Positions 43,550-51,582 of a stretch of 54,493 bases of DNA are shown piece by piece (within the stretch, counting starts at the first letter, position 1; every line of letters begins with the position of its first letter). The position numbers and the translations under genes were made by a program. The notes beneath the pieces are model-generated. The model did no database searches. It was not told where the DNA came from and saw nothing but the letters and a program-made list of their open reading frames with translations. Source of the stretch: Bacillota bacterium (GTDB lineage: Bacteria; Bacillota; Negativicutes; Sporomusales; Sporomusaceae); contig JAGGAB010000023.1 in assembly GCA_017889705.1 (NCBI GenBank), positions 1 through 54,493 on the forward strand. Reading direction: 5' to 3'.

Positions 43550-43867
43550 ATGCCAACAACAATTGCCTTAGCCAATTATAATGACAAATTAGCAACCGAG
43601 CTTACTGCCCGGGGATTCCGGGTGGTAGCCGCTGCCCCCGGTCACCTCACCGGACAGACAACTGATGCTTACTTATATACCAGCTACCGTCCTGATGCAG
43701 ATTGCTGGTTTACTGTTCAGCCTGAGCATGGGGATATTAACCTTGGTAATTACCATTATACCACAGCTGACCACCCGGCCACTATCCCGCTCAATATCAC
43801 CGGTCTGACGGCCGACCAGATTGCCGAAAAACTTCATCATAGTCTGGCTCGCCGCTGCCGCTTGTAG
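43550..43867 (+). CDS. Small protein, possibly YkuS/UPF0180-like
   Basis: A 105-residue soluble protein. The order IALANYNDKLATELTARGFRVV, then DAYLYTSYRP and GLTADQIAEKL, resembles UPF0180/YkuS proteins (conserved strand-helix, Gly-x-x-Val, DAxxxxG, and a final helix), but with an insertion and no firm match. ATG 43550 is preferred because AGAAAGG is 9 nt upstream; a GTG three codons earlier overlaps that site. It is divergent from the peptidase by about 80 bp and convergent with dinB. Function unknown. Confidence 0.6.
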   Translation: MPTTIALANYNDKLATELTARGFRVVAAAPGHLTGQTTDAYLYTSYRPDADCWFTVQPEHGDINLGNYHYTTADHPATIPLNITGLTADQIAEKLHHSLARRCRL

Positions 43868-43910
43868 CCATATTACAAAGAGTAACCCGCGCTGCATGTG
43901 CTGGTATCAA

Positions 43911-45074
43911 CTATTGCCGCTGCCGTGCCTGCATAGCCCGTCCGCGTGTAAGCGCATTTTCACCAAAACGCTCCTTGACTTTATCAACAGCCTTGGCGAC
44001 AGCCGCCGCCTTTTCCTCACCTTCATCAAACAGCGATATTTGCCCGCCGCCGGTGGTTAGCCCGCTCACCGTAACCCCCAGCAGTCTTACGCCTTCATTT
44101 AATACTACTTGGCTTACGATTTCCTGGGCAACCTGATAAATGGTCTCATCAAGATTGGCGGCTACCGCCAGTGTCCGGCTGCGGGTAATTGTGCGGAAAG
44201 ACGCAAACCGGATTTTTACTGTTATGGTCCGCCCGCAGAGTTGCTGACGCCTAAGCCGCCAGCCCACCTTTTCCACCAATGCCCACAACTCAGTCTTGAG
44301 CTCCTCCAGGCTGCCGATATCTTGGGCAAACGTATTTTCCTTACCAATAGACTTAGGCTGCCACTCAGGCTCTACCGGCCGCTCATCCTGGCCATTGGCC
44401 AGTTGATGAAGCAGATACCCTGTTTGCCCGCAATGCTTAACAAGCAAAGCCGGATCAGCTTTGGCCACTTGTCCGATGGTACTTAGCCCTAACTTCCCCA
44501 GTGTTTCCGCGGTTGTTTTGCCTACTCCCCACAGCCGGCTAACCGGCATATTGGCTAATATGCTTTCTATTTCTTCCGTCCGAATAACCATTATTCCGTC
44601 GGGTTTTTTCATGTCAGAAGCCAGTTTGGCTAAAAATTTGTTAGGAGCAACCCCGGCCGATGCGGTAAGATTTAATTCAGCTTTGATGCGTTCTTTGATT
44701 TTAACGGCAATCTCGACAGGACTGGCATACAGCCCTTCCATACCGGTAACATCAAGAAAAGCTTCATCAAGTGACAACGGTTCCACCAGTGGGGAAAAAT
44801 CGGCAAATATTTGTAATATTTTCTGCGAAACTCTGCTATATTTTTTATGATCTGCCGGCAAAAAAACGCCTTGCGGACAACGCCGCCTGGCTTCAATTGA
44901 TGGCATGGCCGAATGAACACCAAATTTGCGCGCTTCATAGGAAGCAGTGGCGACAACGCCCCGCATGCCGGTGCCGCCGATAATAACCGGACACCCTCGA
45001 AGTTCAGGATTGTCCCGCTGTTCAACCGATGCAAAAAACGCATCCATGTCCACATGAATAATCCAGCGCTGCAT
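43911..45074 (-). CDS. dinB: DNA polymerase IV
   Basis: A 387-residue Y-family translesion polymerase. Palm motif IIHVDMDAFFASVEQRD and the catalytic SLDEAFLDVTG carry the metal-binding acids. The helix-hairpin-helix segment LWGVGKTTAETLGKLGLSTI and the little-finger domain (about 240-345) follow. The extreme C-terminus has QISLFDEGEE, a QxxLF-type sliding-clamp binding motif. No LexA-like box was clearly seen upstream. The gene is monocistronic. Length is slightly above E. coli DinB (351), as in many Firmicutes. Confidence 0.96.
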   Translation of the reverse strand: MQRWIIHVDMDAFFASVEQRDNPELRGCPVIIGGTGMRGVVATASYEARKFGVHSAMPSIEARRRCPQGVFLPADHKKYSRVSQKILQIFADFSPLVEPLSLDEAFLDVTGMEGLYASPVEIAVKIKERIKAELNLTASAGVAPNKFLAKLASDMKKPDGIMVIRTEEIESILANMPVSRLWGVGKTTAETLGKLGLSTIGQVAKADPALLVKHCGQTGYLLHQLANGQDERPVEPEWQPKSIGKENTFAQDIGSLEELKTELWALVEKVGWRLRRQQLCGRTITVKIRFASFRTITRSRTLAVAANLDETIYQVAQEIVSQVVLNEGVRLLGVTVSGLTTGGGQISLFDEGEEKAAAVAKAVDKVKERFGENALTRGRAMQARQRQ

Positions 45075-45262
45075 ACTCTCACCTCGCTACATTTCGGAAC
45101 ATACGTTCTAATTTATTGTACCGCAATCCCAGGTGCTAAGCAATAGAACCCCGCCAGCCTTCTCTCCCCTTAATTTTACTTTTAATGTAAATACGGGACA
45201 AAAGTCTCTTTAAAAACCCTACTATTTATGTTACACTACAGCTACAGAAGGAGGGATTGACC

Positions 45263-45595
45263 GTGAAAATAAATATTATTCTATGTTTGTTACTCCTTAC
45301 GCTTGTTCAGCCTGTATCAGCAGAAATCAAACCTATCATCTGGTCGGAATCCATACATAATACAACGAAGCCGCCAGTTGAGCTGGTCAATGTTGATGAC
45401 CATATCATTATTAAATCAGACCGCACCCTTTCTCTTGATCTTACAGAGAATTTGCCGATAAAAACCATTATCCTCCGGCCCGATAACAGAGGCACCACTT
45501 ATCTAGAAAAGAAAATGTTCTTATTTTCTATTGAGTTATCCGATAGTACAAAAAAAGTGATTGATCTCCCCATCGGCGAACATAAATTTAATTAA
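45263..45595 (+). CDS. Small exported hypothetical protein
   Basis: A 110-residue protein with a clean Sec signal peptide (KINIILCLLLLTLVQPVSA) and a mature part dominated by beta-strand alternation (VDDHIIIKSDRTLSLDLTE, LPIKTIILRPDNRG). I do not recognise a family. The mature domain has no cysteines and no lipobox, so it should be periplasmic or secreted. GTG 45263 is chosen because GGAGGG ends 7 nt upstream; a TTG two codons earlier overlaps that site. It ends at a bidirectional terminator shared with the convergent nuclease-like gene. Confidence 0.7.
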   Translation: MKINIILCLLLLTLVQPVSAEIKPIIWSESIHNTTKPPVELVNVDDHIIIKSDRTLSLDLTENLPIKTIILRPDNRGTTYLEKKMFLFSIELSDSTKKVIDLPIGEHKFN

Positions 45596-45624
45596 AAAAG
45601 AAGTCCTAATGGGACTTCTTTTTT
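45594..45624. terminator. Bidirectional terminator
   Basis: AAAAAAGAAGTCC and its complement around a 5-nt loop, with long A/T tracts on both strands, between convergent genes. Confidence 0.9.
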
Positions 45625-46385
45625 GCTATATTGCCAAAGTATTTTAATGTAATCTCAAGAATGTTTTCAAGCATTTCCGTGCCAACCAGATTATCGATCT
45701 TCAACATTTCAATATCAAAAGTAATATTATCAAGTTTAATAAACGGCACCAATTCATGCGTAGTCTGTAAAAATGCCGGCGCGGCAAAAGAATGAACAAT
45801 AGTTTGTTTCCCACTGTTATTGTCTATCTTCTGTTTGCTGTACTGATCAAAAATTCCTTGCACAGTATCTATACAGTTTTTTGCTTCATCATAAATAAAA
45901 CTATATTTGGGTTCTGCGCTCATCTGTATGGACTCGTCACCGAGCCCGGCCTGCTCTTTAGCTGCTTTCACCCAGGCTTTATCTATATTGATCTGGATAT
46001 TGCCAATAACAGCCTCCCATGTTTCTTTGGCAGCAGGCTCAGCCATTTCATACAGCAAGATTCCGGCCTTGTTCGCCATCTCTTTAATATCCTTCTGATA
46101 AATGGGCTGAGTCACAACAACCCCTAACACCAGTCCGGGTATATCCCGCAGTGTCCGCATAAACGTAAACAGTTCCGGCGAACTCGCCTGTTCTTTGGAC
46201 TCAATAATCACCTTGTACGTAACATCGCCATCTGTGAACTCCCAATAAACCTCAGCCTCATGGGTTGAGGTTTTTCCTTCAATAACGGCATTGTATTGAG
46301 CATTACAGGTTGTTACCGTATCGACACTGGCAATGGCTTCATATATTTCGCGAACAGCTTGTTGATAGATAGTCGGGCTTGTCAA
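45606..46385 (-). CDS. Mrr-like PD-(D/E)xK nuclease-fold protein
   Basis: A 259-residue protein whose N-terminal half fits the Mrr_cat restriction-endonuclease-like fold: HEAEVYWEFTDGDVTYKVII with ESKEQ just after (candidate E-x-K), then LRDIPGLVLGVVVTQPIYQK (buried strand and Q motif), ANKAGILLYEM. The C-terminal half is unassigned. The usual Asp of PD-(D/E)xK would be within EAEVYWEF, where Glu stands. No methyltransferase is beside it, so it may be a modification-dependent or orphan nuclease, or an inactive relative. The start is TTG with GGTGGTG upstream. It is an isolated gene in core chromosome. Confidence 0.7.
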   Translation of the reverse strand: MTSPTIYQQAVREIYEAIASVDTVTTCNAQYNAVIEGKTSTHEAEVYWEFTDGDVTYKVIIESKEQASSPELFTFMRTLRDIPGLVLGVVVTQPIYQKDIKEMANKAGILLYEMAEPAAKETWEAVIGNIQINIDKAWVKAAKEQAGLGDESIQMSAEPKYSFIYDEAKNCIDTVQGIFDQYSKQKIDNNSGKQTIVHSFAAPAFLQTTHELVPFIKLDNITFDIEMLKIDNLVGTEMLENILEITLKYFGNIAKKKSH

Positions 46386-46496
46386 AATAACACCACCATA
46401 CTTATTAATTGTGTATTATATTTTACCGTTATTTGCACACAAACACAAATTCAGCTCGTATTTTTTTGAAAAACGTCGTCTGAATTAAGTCTCCAC

Positions 46497-47465
46497 TTAT
46501 AGGGTTGGATCTATGCTTGGCCGATATATCTCCCGCCGCAGCGTAGGACTTCGGTTAAAAGCCCCTGGCTCCAGGCGTTCAGTCTCGCGCGAAAATTGCT
46601 CGGTCTTGGCGCTGAGGTTATCCAAATAGTGCAGCAGCTCGGCCTCCAAAAACATAGGCTCCACCGGACTGCCCCACTCAGCCTGTCCATGATGAGACAA
46701 AATACAGTGTTTAAGCATTAAGGCAATTTCCTTTTCAAGCCCTACAGCCCGGCAAAACGGTTCAAGCATTTCTATTCCAAGCGAAATATGGCGGAGCAGC
46801 TTACCTTCCCGGGTAAAGCCAATTCCCATACCAAAAGCATCAAGCTCAATCTCCTGAACTTTGCCGATATCATGCACTAGCGCCGCCGCCACCAGAATAT
46901 CTTTATTGATCTTATTATTGCGATTGCAATGATCGATGGCCCCCACCGTCAGCTCTAAGGTGTGTTCCAATAAACCGCCGATATAAGCGTGATGGTTTTT
47001 TACTGCCCCGGGATGGCGTTTAAACCTTTCGCTAAACGATTTGTCCTCAATAAACATGGCAACTAACAAAGCCCGCAGGCCTTCGTGGCTGACTTGAGCA
47101 ATAATATCTGTCAGTTCATTGACCATATCCTCAAGGCTACGCGGCGCCATCATGCCCAGTTCTTGCAGTGATTGATCAATTTCTTCCGGCTGCGGCAGAT
47201 ACACATTGTCAATTGTCAGTTGCGGGCTATCTTTAAAATAATCCAAGGTAGCTTCCAGGCGCAATATTCCTTGTTGTTGAAACAAAGCCACACCCTCAGC
47301 GGGAATATCCCAGTACTTGGCCGGCACCTCAAAACTATAGTCACTAACCAGGCAGTCTCCGTAGGCTTTGCCATTTCTGGCTGTTTTTACTTCAAACCGC
47401 GAGACCCGGTATATCCCTGTCACTTTAAATCCTTTCGGATTTTTTACCAATTCCCCAAGCTTCAT
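46497..47465 (-). CDS. YhaM-type OB-fold/HD 3'-5' exoribonuclease
   Basis: A 322-residue protein. An N-terminal OB-fold (about 1-95; KVTGIYRVSRFEVKTARNGK, with DCLVSD next) is followed by an HD domain. The metal ligands are seen in HHAYIGGLLEHTLELTV, VAAALVHDIGKVQEIEL, GFTREGKLLRHISLG and HCILSHHGQAEWG. This matches YhaM/CBF1, a Mn-dependent 3'-5' exonuclease of Firmicutes. ATG 47465 is used because GGAGGAG lies 6 nt upstream; the frame runs six codons further. Single gene; the role in RNA trimming is inferred from family. Confidence 0.92.
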   Translation of the reverse strand: MKLGELVKNPKGFKVTGIYRVSRFEVKTARNGKAYGDCLVSDYSFEVPAKYWDIPAEGVALFQQQGILRLEATLDYFKDSPQLTIDNVYLPQPEEIDQSLQELGMMAPRSLEDMVNELTDIIAQVSHEGLRALLVAMFIEDKSFSERFKRHPGAVKNHHAYIGGLLEHTLELTVGAIDHCNRNNKINKDILVAAALVHDIGKVQEIELDAFGMGIGFTREGKLLRHISLGIEMLEPFCRAVGLEKEIALMLKHCILSHHGQAEWGSPVEPMFLEAELLHYLDNLSAKTEQFSRETERLEPGAFNRSPTLRREIYRPSIDPTL

Positions 47466-47632
47466 GCTGCTCTCCTCCACCAATACGCTTGCTGTTTTTG
47501 CATTTGTAATAATTTTTTAAAGTTCTCCTGGCTGCAGGCAAAATCCTTTATTTACTGAAAACACACTAAATACCTGCACACCTTTCAAGGCCACTGCAAT
47601 ATACTGTAGCAAGAGTTAAAGGAGGGTTTCAT

Positions 47633-47854
47633 GTGGCATCGTATGACAAAATCATCAAGTACCTGGTAGAAAAACTCCAGACTGCGCTTGCCCCTCTTGA
47701 GCAAATTGCCAGAATCCAAAGCATTCTGGTAGCGCAGAACAAGCAGATTATCGAATTACTGGATCAACTAAACGGCAACCGGCAACCTACACTTCCTCAA
47801 AAAACCGACGGTGTGGCGGCTGAAACAGGCGTAGACAGTAATCCGGCCGAGTAG
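47633..47854 (+). CDS. Small helical protein
   Basis: A 73-residue protein with a long amphipathic N-terminal helix (YDKIIKYLVEKLQTALAPLE, IQSILVAQNKQIIELLDQLN) and a flexible polar tail. No known family is recognised; it could oligomerise as a coiled coil. The start is GTG with AAGGAGGG well spaced upstream. It is divergent from the YhaM-type gene across about 165 bp and is followed by the structured repeat at 47985. Confidence 0.65.
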   Translation: MASYDKIIKYLVEKLQTALAPLEQIARIQSILVAQNKQIIELLDQLNGNRQPTLPQKTDGVAAETGVDSNPAE

Positions 47855-47984
47855 CATTACTTAACCGCTTCAGACATTACCCGAAAAAATCTTGTATTTT
47901 GCGGCAATGGCCTATATAATGAAATCACAGTTATTTTACAATTTTATCCATATACTGATTTTGACATGATATCTGTAAAGAAAA

Positions 47985-48073
47985 CACGGCTTGCACCGAG
48001 CTTTAGGATAAGTGCAAGTCGCTGTTGCACTTATCCTGTTCTTAAGAAAGTTATACTTTCTGTTAGGGCAAAG
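47985..48073. repeat. Structured repeat, copy A
   Basis: About 89 bp homologous to 35250-35342. Here AGGATAAGTGCA/TGCACTTATCCT (48004-48039) is a perfect 12-bp hairpin, and AAGAAAGT/ACTTTCT makes a second. It lies between two small genes and ends at a strong terminator, so it may be transcribed as a short RNA. Confidence 0.6.
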
Positions 48074-48074
48074 C

Positions 48075-48104
48075 GAAAACACGGCACCCAGATGCCGTGT
48101 TTTC
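48075..48104 (+). terminator. Strong hairpin terminator after repeat copy A
   Basis: GAAAACACGGCA/TGCCGTGTTTTC, 12 bp with a 6-nt loop, then TTC. Its left arm repeats the GAAAACACGGC that starts copy A (about 47980). Confidence 0.75.
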
Positions 48105-48144
48105 TTCAGTCCATCGGAATATATAGGTAAGAAAGGTGATTTCC

Positions 48145-48321
48145 ATGGCATTGACGCATAAAGAAAGACAAAAAATCTATGAAGAAGAACGGGCTCGAAT
48201 AAAAGCGCGCGCCCGCATCAGAACCGAACTCCATAACCGGAAGTATTCTGTACGCATCATGAACTGGGTTATTACCGGAGGTTTTTTACTAATGCTTTAT
48301 ATTGTTTTATTCGATAATTAA
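48145..48321 (+). CDS. Small membrane-anchored protein
   Basis: A 58-residue protein. A highly charged N-terminal helix (HKERQKIYEEERARIKARAR) is followed by one C-terminal transmembrane segment (WVITGGFLLMLYIVLF). The basic residues before the segment suggest the N-terminus is cytosolic. ATG 48145 follows AAAGG at 8 nt; GTG 48136 is less likely. It is 23 bp upstream of the zinc-finger micro-gene, probably the same transcript. Function unknown; small proteins of this layout are common in Negativicutes and Firmicutes genomes. Confidence 0.75.
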   Translation: MALTHKERQKIYEEERARIKARARIRTELHNRKYSVRIMNWVITGGFLLMLYIVLFDN

Positions 48322-48344
48322 AGTAAAAGCTAAGGAGTTATTTT

Positions 48345-48512
48345 ATGGCAACTAATTTATCATTAGAAGAAACTTGCACTGTCTGCAAAGGCTCAGGCAA
48401 AATAGGCACCGAGCTTTGTCAAAACTGCCAGGGAACAGGCACTGCGCTTACTGCAGAAGGGAAGAAAATTGTCGACTTTTTACGTAACAGCATCCGTACT
48501 TCAGAACACTAA
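48345..48512 (+). CDS. 55-residue DnaJ-type zinc-finger protein
   Basis: A tiny protein with two CxxCxGxG units, CTVCKGSG (residues 11-18) and CQNCQGTG (25-32 area), the zinc-binding signature of the DnaJ cysteine-rich domain, followed by a short helix (EGKKIVDFLRNSI). AAGGAG lies 8 nt before the ATG. There is no J domain, so it is not a Hsp40; isolated DnaJ-like fingers occur in small regulators and thiol or redox proteins. It is downstream of the small membrane protein and shares its transcript. Its four cysteines would bind a single zinc. Confidence 0.8.
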   Translation: MATNLSLEETCTVCKGSGKIGTELCQNCQGTGTALTAEGKKIVDFLRNSIRTSEH

Positions 48513-48570
48513 ACCTGCTTGATAAGAAAAATACGGCTTCTGCCACGCCTTCGCGACACTGGAAGCCAAC

Positions 48571-48605
48571 AGAAAAACAGCCGCCACTTATGCGACTGTT
48601 TTTCT
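48571..48605 (+). terminator. Terminator after the zinc-finger gene
   Basis: AGAAAAACAG/CTGTTTTTCT with a partly paired interior, followed by GTTCTTT. Confidence 0.75.
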
Positions 48606-48626
48606 GTTCTTTCCCCATGACTGTCT

Positions 48627-48896
48627 TTACTTAAAAATAGCAGCCAGTGAAGTATATACAGTGTAAACCGTTAAGAGAGCTGTAAATACAACAATAGGAT
48701 GATTGCGAAATCGAAGCAAACCAATTGTCACCTCACTTTTTTGTAAGTCTCCATTCATACTATTCCCGAATTGGCTGCTTGTTAATCCAAACAAGTCGTT
48801 GGCTTCGTTATATTTTAATAATTTTCTGGGAAAATCAGTTGGCTTGCAGTTACCTGATCTAATGATTAAATCCATGTCAGGGAATATGTATTGCAA
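48627..48896 (-). CDS. Possible small membrane protein
   Basis: An 89-codon frame beginning TTG. Its last 25 residues are a plausible transmembrane segment (PIVVFTALLTVYTVYTSLAAI) behind a basic stretch. A shorter version from the internal ATG (MNGDLQKSEVTIGLLRF) would be 43 residues and looks more natural. Neither start has a good ribosome site. It lies between two genes of the opposite strand. Reported with low confidence as a possible single-pass peptide. Confidence 0.35.
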   Translation of the reverse strand: MQYIFPDMDLIIRSGNCKPTDFPRKLLKYNEANDLFGLTSSQFGNSMNGDLQKSEVTIGLLRFRNHPIVVFTALLTVYTVYTSLAAIFK

Positions 48897-48967
48897 ATTA
48901 ATTCATCATTTTATATGATTAAACTGATACAAATGTTACGACACGTTAAGAATCAGGTGGGATGCAT

Positions 48968-50329
48968 ATGAAGTATTGGTTAACAGCCGTTATGCTGGTC
49001 CTGCTTACTCTGCCAGGCATTGGTCATGCAGGACACAACGAAGAATATGAGGAAGCTTACAATCTGGCGGTTATGGCCGCCGCCAGCGTAGCTGCATACA
49101 GTGATAGCATCGGGGAGACGACAACTCGTTACCTGGAGGAAAACGGCTGGACAATTGACAAGTATACCCAAGCCCAAAATCAGTCTGGGGCCCGCTTCCT
49201 GCTAGCGCAAAAAAACATTTCCCCCGAGAATACAATTTACGTGTTAGCCATTGTGGGCACCGAAAATAAACGGGATATCAAAATTGACCTTAAAGTGGAC
49301 AAAGTGTATTTTGCCGGCACCACTTTTGAAGAGTTTGCCGCCAATGCCGCTTTAAAAGATGTAGCTCCTTCCCAGCCAAAAATCCATCGGGGATTCCATG
49401 AATTTATTCAGGCCGGACCAACCGCCAGACTAAGTACGGCTGCCGGCACTTCCCTTTCCTTAATGGACATACTAAATGGCCACCATGACAACAAGCTTTA
49501 TCTTACCGGTCACAGTTTGGGAGGAGCGGCAGCGATCATCGCCGGTGCCAGGTTTATTGATATGGGGATCGATCCCGCCCAGTTGGAGGTAATCACCTTT
49601 GGTTCGCCTGCTGTCGGCAATGCCGCCTTTGCCGACAAGTTTGCTCCACTGCTCAACGTTACCCGTGTTGTCATTGATGGCGACCCGGTTACCGGCGCAC
49701 TGCAAACGCTGGTCGGCGGTTATAAGCAGTTTGGCCGTGAAATCAAATGGAAACTGTCTGATTCCGCGCAAGGCTTTCACAATATGACCGGTTATGTTGA
49801 TATCGCGCTCAAAAACTATTATGACAAGCGAAAACAGGTCTACCAGGCCAACAGTCAATTGCCGCACGCTTTGCTAACCGAAACAACACCACCGGTAACT
49901 CAAAATCGGGTCTACATTGCTTCCCTACAGAACAATCTGCAACCAGGATTAGTCGAAGATTTCCCTTATATGCAAGCAGCCCTGTTAGATGAATACAGCC
50001 AGGCATATCCTAATAGCGTGACTTCGGAAAAAACAGCAGACGCCAACTGGCAAAAACAAGCGGCCGCCGCCAACTGCCGCTGGGTAATTGTTCCTCAGGT
50101 TATCAGCACACAGTCGCCAAATCAGCGGACAACTTATCGTATTACGCTGCAACAAACCGTCTATGAAACCGCTACCGGCGCAGTTGTCGATATGGCTGCT
50201 TTCTCCACTTCAACCGGTATGCTAACGCCTTTGGAAGCCTTTATTCACGCCTTTAAAGGCTTTCGCTGCAAAGAAGACGACTGGCTTCGCAACTCCCATA
50301 ATGTAAACTATAATATAATAACCCAGTAA
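48968..50329 (+). CDS. Secreted class 3 lipase
   Basis: A 453-residue exported alpha/beta-hydrolase. Signal peptide 1-22 ends GHA. The lipase_3 core has IVGTENKRDIKIDLKV, HRGFHEFIQ, the nucleophile elbow LYLTGHSLGGAAAIIAG, FGSPAVGNAAF, VIDGDPVTGALQ with the catalytic Asp, and FHNMTGYVDIAL with a candidate His. The last about 150 residues (after 300) are a separate domain without known motifs. ATG 48968 follows AGGTGG at 7 nt; ATG 48962 overlaps that site. Probably periplasmic or secreted; acyl specificity is unknown. Confidence 0.92.
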   Translation: MKYWLTAVMLVLLTLPGIGHAGHNEEYEEAYNLAVMAAASVAAYSDSIGETTTRYLEENGWTIDKYTQAQNQSGARFLLAQKNISPENTIYVLAIVGTENKRDIKIDLKVDKVYFAGTTFEEFAANAALKDVAPSQPKIHRGFHEFIQAGPTARLSTAAGTSLSLMDILNGHHDNKLYLTGHSLGGAAAIIAGARFIDMGIDPAQLEVITFGSPAVGNAAFADKFAPLLNVTRVVIDGDPVTGALQTLVGGYKQFGREIKWKLSDSAQGFHNMTGYVDIALKNYYDKRKQVYQANSQLPHALLTETTPPVTQNRVYIASLQNNLQPGLVEDFPYMQAALLDEYSQAYPNSVTSEKTADANWQKQAAAANCRWVIVPQVISTQSPNQRTTYRITLQQTVYETATGAVVDMAAFSTSTGMLTPLEAFIHAFKGFRCKEDDWLRNSHNVNYNIITQ

Positions 50330-50370
50330 AGCTATTCCTCCGGCTAGTTTCCCGTGGGAATAGCTTTACT
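50325..50370 (+). terminator. Terminator of the lipase gene
   Basis: AGTAAAGCTATTCC and its complement form a 14-bp stem around an 18-nt loop; the stop codon lies in the left arm. Confidence 0.65.
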
Positions 50371-50401
50371 GGTTCACACCATTGCTGACATGCGGGCAGA
50401 A

Positions 50402-50593
50402 CTACAGGCTAAGTCTTACATTATATTCCTCTCTCGGCAACGTCACCTCTTTGGCTTTCTCAAAACTGACAATTAACTTGTCTAATTCTTTGCTGAGAGA
50501 AAGAACTTCAGGATCTTGCATATTAAATTTCTTTGCTGCCACTAAGGCACTCAACCGTATCCGCATAGCTTCAATCTTTAGCGCCTGCCCCAT
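50402..50593 (-). CDS. Spo0E-like aspartyl-phosphate phosphatase
   Basis: A 63-residue helical-hairpin protein with the Spo0E signature SxxLD-type motif SKELDKLIVSFEK (Ser34 to Asp38) and the characteristic IRLSALVAAKKF first helix. The family dephosphorylates the sporulation regulator Spo0A. AAGGAGG lies 7 nt before the ATG. It implies an endospore-forming host. It is monocistronic and convergent with the lipase gene. Confidence 0.85.
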   Translation of the reverse strand: MGQALKIEAMRIRLSALVAAKKFNMQDPEVLSLSKELDKLIVSFEKAKEVTLPREEYNVRLSL

Positions 50594-50843
50594 GCAGTAA
50601 CCTCCTTAATCAGGTAAGCTTGTCTTTGTTTACTTATTAAAGCAAGAATTGTGCCAAAACAATCAACCTTACCGATAAAAGCAAGCAAAGCCTTGGTAAT
50701 CTTTAGTTAATAAGCGACTTTTCTTTTTTACAAATTTCTACGATATCATTTTTATTACTCATAATTGCAGACGAAAATTGCGTTACTATGAACTTTTTGT
50801 ATGCAATTTATGGCAAAGTGTTCATTTATGTTCAGGATAAGCA
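50594..50843. other. Intergenic stretch without a gene
   Basis: AT-rich, with no supported reading frame or promoter. It lies upstream of the Spo0E-like gene (minus), so a promoter for that gene probably lies at its left side. Confidence 0.5.
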
Positions 50844-50878
50844 AAGGAAGGCTCCCGGAAATTCTGGGAGCCTTCCTT
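50844..50878 (-). terminator. Terminator of the TPR gene
   Basis: A perfect 13-bp stem AAGGAAGGCTCCC/GGGAGCCTTCCTT with a 9-nt loop lies 18 bp after the stop codon. Confidence 0.8.
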
Positions 50879-50895
50879 GCCTTAGATAGTTAAAT

Positions 50896-51501
50896 CTAAA
50901 TAGTCTTTTCCAATGCCTTAATGCGTTTTATGGCTGTGTCTCGATGATGCGTATCCTCTAGTGGTACATTTTCCAACATGCTGCGATATGTCTCAATTGC
51001 TTCTTTATATAAATGCTGTTTTTCATAGGCTGTGCCCTTATTTAAATATCCCGCAGGAAATTTAGGATTGATCTCAATGGCTTTGCTACAATCAATAAGC
51101 GCCAGATCATATCTGCCAATTTTATTGTACATAAATCCTCTATGATCATACGCTACCTCATAGTTAGGATCATTTAGAATCGAGAGACTGTAGTGCTCAA
51201 TAGCCTTATCAGGCTCGCCCATTTTCTCATAAAGATACCCACGATCCAAATAAGCAGTTGCGATTACCCTGTTATAATCTTTGAGCGCTAAATCATATTG
51301 CTTTTGAGCAAAATATGCCTTGCCACGTTTATAATAAGACACTGTATCATATGGATTATCAGCAATAGCTGTAGTACAGTCTGCGATTACTTGATTATGA
51401 TTAACGACAGGAGGGTTTTCAATTGCGAAACCAACAGCCCCTGGTATCATGAAACTGTAAAGTAATACAACGAAAGCACTAATGTACCATCGTCTTTTCA
51501 T
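50896..51501 (-). CDS. Exported TPR-repeat protein
   Basis: A 201-residue protein. The N-terminus is a signal peptide or anchor (WYISAFVVLLYSFMIPGAVGFA). Four or five tetratricopeptide repeats follow, each marked by Tyr/Gly pairs (SYYKRGKAYFAQKQYDLALK, AYLDRGYLYEKMGEPDKAIE, AYDHRGFMYNKIGRYDLALI, GYLNKGTAYEKQHLYKEAIE). TPR stacks mediate protein contacts, probably at the envelope. One repeat seems shortened near residue 75 (VIATAYLDRGY). It is downstream of the TonB receptor on the same strand, with a hairpin between. Confidence 0.88.
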   Translation of the reverse strand: MKRRWYISAFVVLLYSFMIPGAVGFAIENPPVVNHNQVIADCTTAIADNPYDTVSYYKRGKAYFAQKQYDLALKDYNRVIATAYLDRGYLYEKMGEPDKAIEHYSLSILNDPNYEVAYDHRGFMYNKIGRYDLALIDCSKAIEINPKFPAGYLNKGTAYEKQHLYKEAIETYRSMLENVPLEDTHHRDTAIKRIKALEKTI

Positions 51502-51549
51502 ACGAATACCTCTTTCTCTGTTATTTTATGCGTTTAACATCTTGGCAGC

Positions 51550-51582
51550 AAGGATTATATAAACAAGATTTATATAATCCTT
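51550..51582 (-). terminator. Hairpin at the end of the TonB-receptor gene
   Basis: AAGGATTATATAAA and its complement, 14 bp with a 5-nt loop; it touches the stop codon at 51581. AT-rich and without a long T run. Confidence 0.55.

Noticed and set aside
47936..48151. 71-codon minus-strand frame across structured repeat A
   Set aside because: It reads through hairpins and a terminator; cysteine- and proline-rich random composition.
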